In this document: positions 23,813 through 33,010 of the stretch, piece by piece
How positions within the stretch are numbered: the stretch's first letter is position 1
Layout: each line of letters starts with the position of its first letter
Translations under genes and position numbers: made by a program
From: Candidatus Stahliibacteriota bacterium
GTDB lineage: Bacteria > Hydrothermota > Tepidihabitantia > B3-TA06
Reading direction: 5' to 3'
Length of the DNA: 43,784 nucleotides
Assembly: GCA_004375895.1 (NCBI GenBank)
Contig: SOJW01000043.1
Coordinates: 1-43,784 of the forward strand
The notes under the pieces: generated by a model
The model's database searches: none
What the model was told of the DNA's origin: nothing
The model's input: the letters and a program-made list of their open reading frames with translations, nothing else

Positions 23813-25080
23813 TCTTCTCCCGGTACCGAGATTCTTTCAATCTCCGCACCAACGCTTGCCAGCTTATCCTGTAGTTCTTCGTAGCCCCTATCCAGATGGT
23901 ATATGCGGCTGACTGTTGTGGTCCCCTTTGCGGCAAGACCGGCAAGCACAAGGGCTGCCGATGCTCTCAGGTCAGAGGCCATCACCTCAGCGCCTGAGAG
24001 ATGATCGGTCCCCTCAATTACCGCGGTGTTGCCTTTGATAGTAATCTGAGCACCCATGCGCTGCAGCTCCATGGCCTGCATGAACCGGTTCTCGAAGATG
24101 TTCTCGGTTATAAGGCTGGTTCCCTCTCCCAGGCTGAGCCATGCCATGAGCTGGGCCTGCATGTCTGTCGGGAAGCCTGGATATGGAGCGGTGTTAATTA
24201 TAAGTGGTTTCGGGCGTTTCATCATCGACACGGTCAAATGTTTTCCGCTTGCTTCAATCTCCGCACCCGCTTCAAGCAACGGCTGGATCACGTTACCCAT
24301 GTGGGTCGAGGGGGCGTTTTGCAGGATTAGCCTGCCCTTGGTTATGGTCGCGGCAACAGCGTAGGTGCCTGCTTCGATGCGGTCAGAGATATTGGTAAAC
24401 TCGGTTCCGTGGAGTTTTTTCACCCCTTGGATGGTAATCTCCCTGGTGCCCTCTCCTGAGATCTTTGCCCCCATCTTACGCAGGAAGGATGCTACGATAC
24501 CCACCTCCGGTTCTGCAGCGGCTCCTATGATCCGTGTCGTCCCTTTCGCAAGCACCGCAGCCATCATCACGTTGAGGCTAGCTCCTACGCTTGGACCCTT
24601 GGTCCCTTCAAGGAATATCTCGGTGCCTTCGAGCCCAGAAGCCTTGGCGTTAACGTAGCCTTCCTCTACCCTTACCTCGGCCCCCAACTTCTCCATGCCT
24701 TTGATGTGCAGATCTATGGGGCGTGGGCCGATAGCACATCCTCCGGGCAATGAGATACGCGCCTGATGAAGTCTGCCCACCAGTGGCCCCAGCACGTAGT
24801 AGGAGGCCCGCATCCTGCGCACGATATCGTACGGGGCTTCACCTTGTGGATTGCGAGCTTGGATTCTGAGTCTGTCTGCGTCCCTTTCAACACTTACCCC
24901 CAGATGGATAAGGAGTTCGGTCATGGTGCTTACGTCAACCAGGCTGGGGACGTTGGATATGGTGCACGGCTCGGAGGTCAAGAGACACGCCGCCATAAGT
25001 GGGAGCGCAGCGTTCTTTGAGCCCGAGACCAGAACCTCACCGTGTAGGGGATGTCCTCCTGAGATAACCAGTTTATCCAC
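23809..25080 (-). CDS. murA: UDP-N-acetylglucosamine 1-carboxyvinyltransferase
   Basis: First committed step of peptidoglycan synthesis, 423 aa. The N-terminal GSKNAALP lysine region is present. The mobile loop PGGCAIGPRP keeps the cysteine that fosfomycin alkylates, so the enzyme is predicted to be fosfomycin-sensitive. It lies in a separate operon from the other mur genes, 79 nt after tRNA-Arg, with GAGGAC upstream of the ATG. Confidence 0.97.
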   Translation of the reverse strand: MDKLVISGGHPLHGEVLVSGSKNAALPLMAACLLTSEPCTISNVPSLVDVSTMTELLIHLGVSVERDADRLRIQARNPQGEAPYDIVRRMRASYYVLGPLVGRLHQARISLPGGCAIGPRPIDLHIKGMEKLGAEVRVEEGYVNAKASGLEGTEIFLEGTKGPSVGASLNVMMAAVLAKGTTRIIGAAAEPEVGIVASFLRKMGAKISGEGTREITIQGVKKLHGTEFTNISDRIEAGTYAVAATITKGRLILQNAPSTHMGNVIQPLLEAGAEIEASGKHLTVSMMKRPKPLIINTAPYPGFPTDMQAQLMAWLSLGEGTSLITENIFENRFMQAMELQRMGAQITIKGNTAVIEGTDHLSGAEVMASDLRASAALVLAGLAAKGTTTVSRIYHLDRGYEELQDKLASVGAEIERISVPGEE

Positions 25081-25159
25081 GGCTTGTCCTCATACAATTA
25101 AGACGCAGAATAACGGAAGGGGTTAGCCTCCCTGTCTTTATCAGATGAGAAAGGAATAG

Positions 25160-25233
25160 CGCGCCCGATAGGACTCGAACCTACGGCCTTCACGTCCGGA
25201 GCGTGACGCTCTGTCCATCTGAGCTACGGGCGC
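25160..25233 (-). tRNA. tRNA-Arg (CCG)
   Basis: On the minus strand the acceptor GCGCCCG/CGGGCGC is fully paired. The anticodon arm TCACG-CTCCGGA-CGTGA gives anticodon CCG, and the T-loop is TTCGAGT. CCA is not encoded. Its 5' end lies only 1 nt after the stop codon of the upstream 29-codon gene, so it is almost certainly processed from a shared transcript. Confidence 0.95.
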
Positions 25234-25234
25234 A

Positions 25235-25324
25235 CTAATGGCGTCTCTTTCTCATCAGCTTACGTCTTTTCTTAAACTTGTGACGCTTTACTTTTTTTAG
25301 TTTACGTTTACGACCACAGGGCAT
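25235..25324 (-). CDS. AURKAIP1/COX24-domain (mS38-like) ribosomal protein
   Basis: A 29-aa very basic peptide beginning MPCGRKRKLKKVKRHKFKKR and ending MRKRRH. It matches the short bacterial COX24/AURKAIP1 domain (relatives of mitochondrial mS38), which starts MPxGxKRK and carries KxHKxKKR. Such proteins sit on the small ribosomal subunit near the decoding centre. AAAGGAGA precedes the ATG. It follows the HU gene by 18 nt and ends next to tRNA-Arg. The gene is short enough to be missed by most gene finders. Confidence 0.85.
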   Translation of the reverse strand: MPCGRKRKLKKVKRHKFKKRRKLMRKRRH

Positions 25325-25342
25325 TTATTGAACTCTTCTCCT

Positions 25343-25633
25343 TTATTTTTGCATTACTATCTGTTTGAGTAGCTTGGAGGGCTTGAAGGCGGGTACCAGG
25401 CGGGCCGGTATATGTATCTCCTTGCCAGTTCTTGGGTTACGAGCGATCTTGGCGTTGCGCTGCTTTGTTTTGAAGACCCCGAATCCACGGATCTCGATTC
25501 GTTGGCCCTCGGCGAGCATACGAGAGATGTCCTTAAGGAAAAGGTTTATGACGATGGCGATGTCCTTTTTGGTAACCCGTGGACCTATCTGCCTCTCGAT
25601 CTCCTCCACTATATCCGCCTTACGTACACTCAT
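25343..25633 (-). CDS. HU/IHF-family DNA-binding protein
   Basis: 96 aa. The family core RIEIRGFGVFKTKQRNAKIARNPRTGKEIHIPA includes the DNA-intercalating arm with its NPRTG proline. The N-terminal helices are normal. It is the first gene of the HU, COX24-like, tRNA-Arg, murA, ispG transcript, with a strong AAGGAGGAG site and a perfect consensus promoter, fitting high expression. HU cannot be told from IHF by eye. Confidence 0.95.
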   Translation of the reverse strand: MSVRKADIVEEIERQIGPRVTKKDIAIVINLFLKDISRMLAEGQRIEIRGFGVFKTKQRNAKIARNPRTGKEIHIPARLVPAFKPSKLLKQIVMQK

Positions 25634-25753
25634 GAGGCTCCTCCTTTTTTCCTAAGGTGCGGTGGTGTATCACCGGTCTCCTAGTAACTCTCCTTGCGCA
25701 TCTTTTGCGTTGCTCCACGTTAAGGAAAAAGTGAAGCTTATCTATCACCACAG

Positions 25754-25782
25754 ATTATATCCACAAGCAGGGGACGTGTCAA
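25754..25782 (-). promoter_or_regulatory. Consensus promoter of the HU operon
   Basis: Minus strand: -35 TTGACA (25777-25782), a 17-bp spacer, -10 TATAAT (25754-25759), both hexamers perfect. The leader is about 115 nt. Confidence 0.8.
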
Positions 25783-25826
25783 GTCTTCGCATTGCCTCAC
25801 CAAAAATCCACCTGGGCGTTGCTTTT

Positions 25827-26090
25827 CCTAAGCTGGACAAAAGATGGTCAAAAGGTGGTCAAATGGTGGACAGGGACCCAAAGCCTAAGCTGGACAAAAG
25901 ATGGACAAAAGATGGTCAAATGGTGGACAAAAGGTGGACAGGGGCGCGACTGCGTCGCAATTGCAAATATCAAAATGCAAATTTTAAAATGACAGGGCGG
26001 ACACGCCTGTACCCCCGTCGGGTGAAGCGAAGCGGACGCGCAGGCGACGTCTGGGGTGACGAATTGGATGTAAAGGTGACGAATTGATGA
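25827..26090. repeat. 11-bp tandem repeat array, locus 2, with shared tail
   Basis: Two higher-order blocks, each opening CCTAAGCTGGACAAAAGAT (25828 and 25883), contain 11-bp units of consensus GGWCAAAAGRT or GGWCAAATGGT. They are followed by the GCGAC/GTCGC mini-palindrome, GCAATTGCAAATATCAAAAT text, a GC-rich palindromic insert (about 25993-26050), and GACGAATTGGATGTAAAGG (26066-26084). The same order occurs at 2884-3110. Nothing in 25634-26094 other than the HU promoter and leader and this block looks functional. Confidence 0.85.
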
Positions 26091-26094
26091 GTTT

Positions 26095-28340
<2,246 letters not shown>

Positions 28341-28421
28341 GCCTATACCTGGCTAATCCTTTAGAGGTTGCCTCAGGCACTTTCCGAGGATTTTACCTCT
28401 TTTGACTTAACCCTAGGATAC

Positions 28422-28449
28422 TTGACCTGTGAAGGATTCTCCCTATTAT
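28422..28449 (+). promoter_or_regulatory. Promoter of cyclophilin-like lipoprotein
   Basis: -35 TTGACC (28422-28427), a 16-bp spacer, -10 TATTAT (28444-28449). The short leader still contains AAGGAGG before the ATG. Confidence 0.65.
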
Positions 28450-28468
28450 TAATGTGAAGGAGGATGCA

Positions 28469-28996
28469 ATGCGAAAGGCGCTTTTTATAATCGCGACAAT
28501 GATTTTTATCCTGGCAGGGATAAGCTGCGGGCCAAAACAGCAGGAAGCCGAGGCTGCGAAAAAAATCTATGCCGCTATCGAGGTAGAAGAACGCGGCATA
28601 ATGTTGTTCGAGCTGTACCCTGAGAATGCCCCTAATGGGGTGGCTCAGTTCACGAGGCTTGCCAAGGAAGGCTTCTACGACGGGTTGCTTTTCTGGCATA
28701 TCTCCGATAAGGGGCTGGTTCAGTCCGGCTGTCCGAACAACGACGGAACCGGTCACGCCGGCAATCTAATCAAGGAGGAAATCGAGGCGACCCTTCACCA
28801 TGAGCGGGGAACCCTTTCCATGATCAACTTCGGCAGACCCTGGACCACCTCCTCCCAGTTTATCATCTGCCGCAAGGCCGTGCCGGAGCTGGACGGCCGC
28901 TACACCATAATAGGTAAGCTTATGAAAGGAGAGGAGGTCCTTGACGAGATAGAGAGGAATGATAAGATCAAAACGGTAACCATCAAGGAAGAGTGA
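28469..28996 (+). CDS. Cyclophilin-type peptidyl-prolyl isomerase-like lipoprotein
   Basis: 175 aa from the ATG at 28469, which follows AAGGAGG; the frame is open to a GTG at 28454. An N-terminal signal helix ends in LAGISC (Cys20), a relaxed lipobox, so it is probably a lipoprotein. The rest is a short cyclophilin domain with FYDGLLFWH, QSGCPNNDGTG, LSMINFG and SSQFII. The usual FHRV motif reads FWHI, so the catalytic arginine appears to be replaced by histidine. It may be a weak isomerase or a chaperone-like scaffold. It is transcribed alone. Confidence 0.88.
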   Translation: MRKALFIIATMIFILAGISCGPKQQEAEAAKKIYAAIEVEERGIMLFELYPENAPNGVAQFTRLAKEGFYDGLLFWHISDKGLVQSGCPNNDGTGHAGNLIKEEIEATLHHERGTLSMINFGRPWTTSSQFIICRKAVPELDGRYTIIGKLMKGEEVLDEIERNDKIKTVTIKEE

Positions 28997-29026
28997 GGCG
29001 CTATCTAAGCAGAGGGCGAGGAGGGG

Positions 29027-29054
29027 TTGACGTTAGTGGGTAAATTCCTATAAT
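29027..29054 (+). promoter_or_regulatory. Promoter of permease gene
   Basis: -35 TTGACG (29027-29032), a 16-bp spacer, perfect -10 TATAAT (29049-29054). The ATG is 39 nt downstream, with a weak AGGT before it. Confidence 0.65.
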
Positions 29055-29092
29055 TACAGTATGATTGAGACAAACCTCACAGGTATTCGAAG

Positions 29093-30226
29093 ATGCAGGC
29101 GCTAGTTTTCTGGGTTTGGCAAGCCCTTTTGGGAATCCTGCGTGAGTCATGGAACCTTTTGGCCGCGATGTCCCCCTATCTTCTTGCAGGATTCCTATTC
29201 GCGGGGATACTGCACGTTTTCTTTTCTGTCCAGCGCATATCCAGGCATCTTGGGAAGTCAAGCTTCTCCTCGGTGCTGAAGGCAACGCTTTTCGGTATCC
29301 CTCTTCCCTTGTGTTCTTGTGGAGTGATACCTGCTGTTGCTTCGCTCAGGAGAAGCGGAGCCAGTCGTGGAGCGACTCTTGCTTTCCTCATCTCCACCCC
29401 CACCTCAGGCGCTGACTCCATCCTTGCCACCTACTCGCTTCTTGGGCCCATCTTCGCGTTATACCGTGTGGCCGCTTCCTTTGCCGCCGGGTTGGTTGCC
29501 GGTTTGGGTGCCAACATCTTTGACAGACGTGATGAGGTAGGAGATAAGCCAGCCAAGAATCAAACCTGTGTCGTCTGCGGCGAGGACGCGACAGCGGACG
29601 GTCACACCCACAACTTCACCACCCGCCTGAGGGCGATGATTGCATATTCGTTTGGTGAGCTTGTTGCAGATATCGGTAAGTGGCTACTTATCGGCACTCT
29701 CATAGGAGGCGCTATCTCCTACTTTGTTTCTGCAGAACTGATCGGCACCTACCTTCCTTCTCCGGTCCTTCAGATGCTTTTAATGCTTGTTTTAAGCATC
29801 CCGCTCTATATCTGCGCTACGGGTTCTCTGCCCATAGCTGCGGCCCTTATCATGAAGGGTATCTCGCCCGGTGCGGCGCTGGTGTTTCTGATAGCAGGCC
29901 CTGCGACCAATGCGGTAACGATCACCGTGGTCTCAAAGACCCTGGGGCGGCGCTCTTTAATCATCTACCTTGTCTCCATTGTTCTTGTCTCGATCGGTAT
30001 GGGCTTTCTTTTCGATCTTATCGTCCCTCGCGGTCTGGGGGCTCCATCCAACGGCAGGATCATCGGGATGTTTGAATTTCCTGAGATAGTGAAGATCGTG
30101 TCAGCGGCGATCGTTCTGGGTCTGATTCTCTACCAGTTCGGTCTCAAGATTTTTAAGCGCGGGCGCCGTGAAGCCGAGTGCGGCTGCACAGACTCAACCT
30201 CCAGCGTTCCCGCACACGAGGATTAG
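29093..30226 (+). CDS. SO_0444/ArsP-like metal or metalloid efflux permease
   Basis: 377-aa polytopic membrane protein of the PF03773 permease family, with two four-helix halves. The first half carries PLPLCSCGVIP and the second PLYICATGSLP; these paired Cys/Pro loops mark the family, whose members export arsenicals, copper or zinc. A soluble hinge at about 155-180 has CVVCG and HTHNF, and the C-terminus has CGC, all plausible metal ligands. Substrate is not certain. No metal-responsive regulator is next to it. Confidence 0.88.
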   Translation: MQALVFWVWQALLGILRESWNLLAAMSPYLLAGFLFAGILHVFFSVQRISRHLGKSSFSSVLKATLFGIPLPLCSCGVIPAVASLRRSGASRGATLAFLISTPTSGADSILATYSLLGPIFALYRVAASFAAGLVAGLGANIFDRRDEVGDKPAKNQTCVVCGEDATADGHTHNFTTRLRAMIAYSFGELVADIGKWLLIGTLIGGAISYFVSAELIGTYLPSPVLQMLLMLVLSIPLYICATGSLPIAAALIMKGISPGAALVFLIAGPATNAVTITVVSKTLGRRSLIIYLVSIVLVSIGMGFLFDLIVPRGLGAPSNGRIIGMFEFPEIVKIVSAAIVLGLILYQFGLKIFKRGRREAECGCTDSTSSVPAHED

Positions 30227-30341
30227 TAACAAAGGAAGCGGGCCTGAGATAAAAAAGGTCAACCACAAAGTTCGTAGGGGCCGACCTTCAGGTCGGCCCG
30301 TTGTCATTGCGAGCGACCGGAGGGAGCGAAGCGGACTCTTC
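30227..30341. repeat. GTAGGGGC-type palindrome and dispersed repeat
   Basis: At about 30271-30300 GTAGGGGCCGACCT is followed after 2 nt by AGGTCGGCCC, a perfect 10-bp inverted repeat. It runs straight into GTCATTGCGAGCGACCGG, a dispersed motif also seen near 22670 (minus strand) and 1370. The palindrome sits between convergent genes and could end transcription, but no T-tract is present. Confidence 0.75.
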
Positions 30342-30599
30342 TTATTTCTTCTTTGCCAATTCCATCCTCCACTTTTCCACAACAGGACCCAATGCGTATA
30401 TATTATCGTATTGGGGTCCATACTTTTTCCGATAACCATCGTGGGCAAGATTGAGTACTAGCCTTAGAATCCCCACTTGGTCAAGTGGTTCTCCCGGATT
30501 CGCTTCGAGAAATTCATCCTCTACTTGTGGCAAGACGTCTTTGATTTCCTCACAAGCTTTTTTAAGATCATCCATCGTGTTCTGGAGTGCAATGACCAT
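30342..30599 (-). CDS. Small helical protein of unknown function
   Basis: About 85 aa, with the start uncertain: ATGs at 30599 and 30575, a GTG at 30629, and an open frame up to 30728. None has a convincing ribosome site. The protein is mostly helical (DDLKKACEEIKDVLPQVEDEF) with a Tyr-rich turn YRKKYGPQYDNIYALGP. I do not recognise it. It follows rlmN in the same direction. Its 5' end coincides with a 57-nt three-way-junction palindrome (30580-30636) that could control its translation or could be an inserted element. Confidence 0.55.
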   Translation of the reverse strand: MVIALQNTMDDLKKACEEIKDVLPQVEDEFLEANPGEPLDQVGILRLVLNLAHDGYRKKYGPQYDNIYALGPVVEKWRMELAKKK

Positions 30600-30636
30600 G
30601 TCATTGCTGCAACAACGCGGTTGTTGCACTCCAGAA
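30580..30636. repeat. 57-nt three-way-junction palindrome
   Basis: The outer arms TTCTGGAGT (30580-30588) and ACTCCAGAA (30628-30636) are perfect complements. They enclose two adjacent perfect hairpins, GCAATGAC-CAT-GTCATTGC (30589-30607) and TGCAACAA-CGCGG-TTGTTGCA (30608-30628, sharing one base with the outer arm). Apart from the two loops every base is paired. Confidence 0.85.
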
Positions 30637-30682
30637 AAAAGCTCCCTGATTTTTGTTTTATTGAGGGAAGGACTGTTCGCTT

Positions 30683-31723
30683 TTATTTTTCCTTTTCGTT
30701 GAGGGAAGAAGCCGCTAATTGTCCACATCCCGCGAGTATGGCTGCGCCTAAGCTCTTGCGTAAGGTGACCGCAGGCAGATCAGGCATGAGCCATTCCCGG
30801 AAACGCACCACATCCACCTCGCTGGGAGCCTGAAACTTGCTCTCTGGATAAGGGTTGAATGGTATGAGGTTGATCTTGCAGGGTATCCCGGCCAACAGCA
30901 TTATGAGGTTGTCGGCGTCCTTGCGGCGCTCGTTGATGTTCTTGAGCATCACGTACTCGAAGGTCACCCGCTTGCCTTTGATCTCGGTAAACTCCACCAC
31001 AGCAGGGATAAGTTCCTTCAACGGATAACGCTTGGCGATTGGCATGATGCGTTCTCGCGTCTCCTGATCTGCCGCGTTCAGGGATACGGCCAGTTTGAAC
31101 TGCTCCGGCTCTTGGGCGAATTCCCTGATCTGCGGCACTATCCCCACGGTGGATAGTGTAATCTTGCGCGCGCCGATGTTCAAGCCCAGGTCGTGGTTCA
31201 GGATTCTTGCCGCGTTCAGAGAAGCCTCGTAATTTAAGAACGGCTCGCCCATCCCCATAAACACCACGTTGGTTATCCGCTCGGTCTGACCTTTGGAGAT
31301 TGCAAGCACCTGGCCCGCGATCTCGCCAGCGGTCAGGTCGCGCACAAATCCCATGCCTGCGGTGCGGCAGAATTCACAGCCAAGCGAGCAGCCGACCTGG
31401 GTGGATACACACACGGTACGTCGGGTTCCATCCTTGAGCCATACGGATTCGATTCGTTCGCCGCCCGCCAGCTCGAAGAGGTGCTTTACCGCACCTTCTT
31501 TAGCTGATCCCACCCTGGCCTTGAGCTTGAGATCGCCTATCGAGTAGCGTTCCGCAAGCCTTGTTCGCAGGGGCTTGGAGATATCGGTCATTAGCTCCCA
31601 ATCCTTGATACCCTTCTGCCATATCCATTTGAATATCTGCCTGGCACGGAAGCTCGGCAGATCGAACTTTCCAAACTCCTCCACCAGCTGGGAAAGGGTC
31701 AGGTTCTTGATATCTATCTTCAC
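30683..31723 (-). CDS. rlmN: 23S rRNA (adenine-2503 C2)-methyltransferase
   Basis: Radical-SAM enzyme that methylates A2503 of 23S rRNA and some tRNAs, 346 aa. The cluster motif CxxxCxxC is C112, C116, C119 (GCSLGCEFC). The methyl-carrier cysteines are C105 (TVCVSTQ) and C333 (GCGQL). The usual RGxDIxAAC near the end is altered to LGAAILAGC, but the cysteine is kept. It overlaps mtaB by 4 nt. Confidence 0.96.
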   Translation of the reverse strand: MKIDIKNLTLSQLVEEFGKFDLPSFRARQIFKWIWQKGIKDWELMTDISKPLRTRLAERYSIGDLKLKARVGSAKEGAVKHLFELAGGERIESVWLKDGTRRTVCVSTQVGCSLGCEFCRTAGMGFVRDLTAGEIAGQVLAISKGQTERITNVVFMGMGEPFLNYEASLNAARILNHDLGLNIGARKITLSTVGIVPQIREFAQEPEQFKLAVSLNAADQETRERIMPIAKRYPLKELIPAVVEFTEIKGKRVTFEYVMLKNINERRKDADNLIMLLAGIPCKINLIPFNPYPESKFQAPSEVDVVRFREWLMPDLPAVTLRKSLGAAILAGCGQLAASSLNEKEK

Positions 31724-32955
31724 TTCACTATTCCTATTGTTCCTTCAGGTGTAACCTCGGTTATTTTGACATCCACCAGAGAGCGCACCGGTCTTGATGT
31801 ATGGGAAATGCGGACGTCTATGTAGTTATCCGTAAGAGCACGGGTAGGGGAGAGCAGGACAGCCTCCCTTCCCTTGCCTTGGAAGCGTTTTCGGAACTCG
31901 AACGATTTCCTCTCACCCTCTGCTCTGAGAAGTTTCGTTCTTTCGCGCGGGGTCTTTACTGATTTACTGCTCATATTGGCCATCGGCGTTCCGGGACGGG
32001 CCGAGTATGTGAAGACATGAAGATGATTGAAAGGCATGGCGCGCATGAACTCAAGGGTGCGAGCAAAACTTTCCTCATCCTCTCCAGGGGTCGAGGTTAT
32101 TATGTCGGTGCCTATGCACGCGTCAGGCAACATCCTTGTCACTTTATTCATTAATCGAGAGAACTCCTTTGTGCGGTAGGGGCGGTTCATCTGCTCAAGT
32201 ATCCTATCGTCGCCCGACTGCAATGGAATGTGCAGGTGCGGGCAGAATCGTGGGCTTGTAGCCAGCACCCCCAGAAGTTCGTCTGAGACCGTGTCAGGCT
32301 CAAGCGAGGTCAAGCGGATTCGAGGCACCCCCCTTTCTTCTTGCTCAATCCTTTTAAGAAGCAAGGTTAGACTTTCGCCTCGTTCTTGCCCCCAAAGCCC
32401 CAGGTTAAGCGCCACCAGAACCACCTCTCCGAAGCCCTCGGAGTGGAGTGCATGGAGTTCCTCAAGAATCGTCTCTTTAGGCTTGGAGCGGACAGGGCCG
32501 CGGATCCTTGAAACCACACAGTAGCTGCACCTTCTCTCACACCCCTCGCCTACGCGAAGAAAAGCGCGGTTCCGAGAGATGACGAAGACATCACAGCTAT
32601 CCTTTCCGTAACGCAGAGGTACGATCAGGTTTTCCTTTTCCTCATATCCTATGATCCGGGTTACACCAGGAAGAGCGGCCATCCGTTCGGGTATCCGGGT
32701 GGCACCACAGCCGGTGACCTTTATCTTTGCATCCGGGTATCTGCGATGGAGACGGCGGATAAGAGCCACAGAACTCCTGTCCGCCCGTCCTGTTACTGTA
32801 CACGTAGTCACGAGACAGACTTTGACACTGGCCTCTTGCCGTGCATCTTCTGCGAGCTCGTATCCATTTTGCACAAACCAGGCTTTCCAGAGGTCGGCCT
32901 CGGCCTGATTGAGCTTGCAGCCTGTGGCGGCCACCAATACCTTAGGTCCAGGCAT
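31720..32955 (-). CDS. mtaB: tRNA t6A37 methylthiotransferase MtaB
   Basis: Adds a methylthio group to t6A37 of tRNAs, 411 aa. The N-terminal cluster uses Cys13, Cys52 and Cys83. The sequence TGCKLNQ at 11-17 is the MtaB/YqeV version of the motif. The radical-SAM cluster is C139, C143, C146 (CERRCSYC). A C-terminal TRAM-like strand region follows. GAGGATC precedes the ATG. It lies 55 nt after rpsA and is coupled to rlmN. Confidence 0.93.
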   Translation of the reverse strand: MPGPKVLVAATGCKLNQAEADLWKAWFVQNGYELAEDARQEASVKVCLVTTCTVTGRADRSSVALIRRLHRRYPDAKIKVTGCGATRIPERMAALPGVTRIIGYEEKENLIVPLRYGKDSCDVFVISRNRAFLRVGEGCERRCSYCVVSRIRGPVRSKPKETILEELHALHSEGFGEVVLVALNLGLWGQERGESLTLLLKRIEQEERGVPRIRLTSLEPDTVSDELLGVLATSPRFCPHLHIPLQSGDDRILEQMNRPYRTKEFSRLMNKVTRMLPDACIGTDIITSTPGEDEESFARTLEFMRAMPFNHLHVFTYSARPGTPMANMSSKSVKTPRERTKLLRAEGERKSFEFRKRFQGKGREAVLLSPTRALTDNYIDVRISHTSRPVRSLVDVKITEVTPEGTIGIVK

Positions 32956-33010
32956 GATTGATCCTCAGAATCCGGGGATCTAATAACTTCAGGCAAGTAA
33001 GGATGATTCC

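Noticed and set aside
25662-26087. 141-aa plus-strand ORF with KRWxKDGQMV repeats
   Set aside because: The peptide repeats simply reflect the 11-bp DNA repeats. No start signal is present and the frame crosses unrelated repeat modules.
30194-30448. Minus-strand 84-aa ORF across the 30271 palindrome
   Set aside because: It overlaps the better supported small gene and is coded mainly by repeat DNA.
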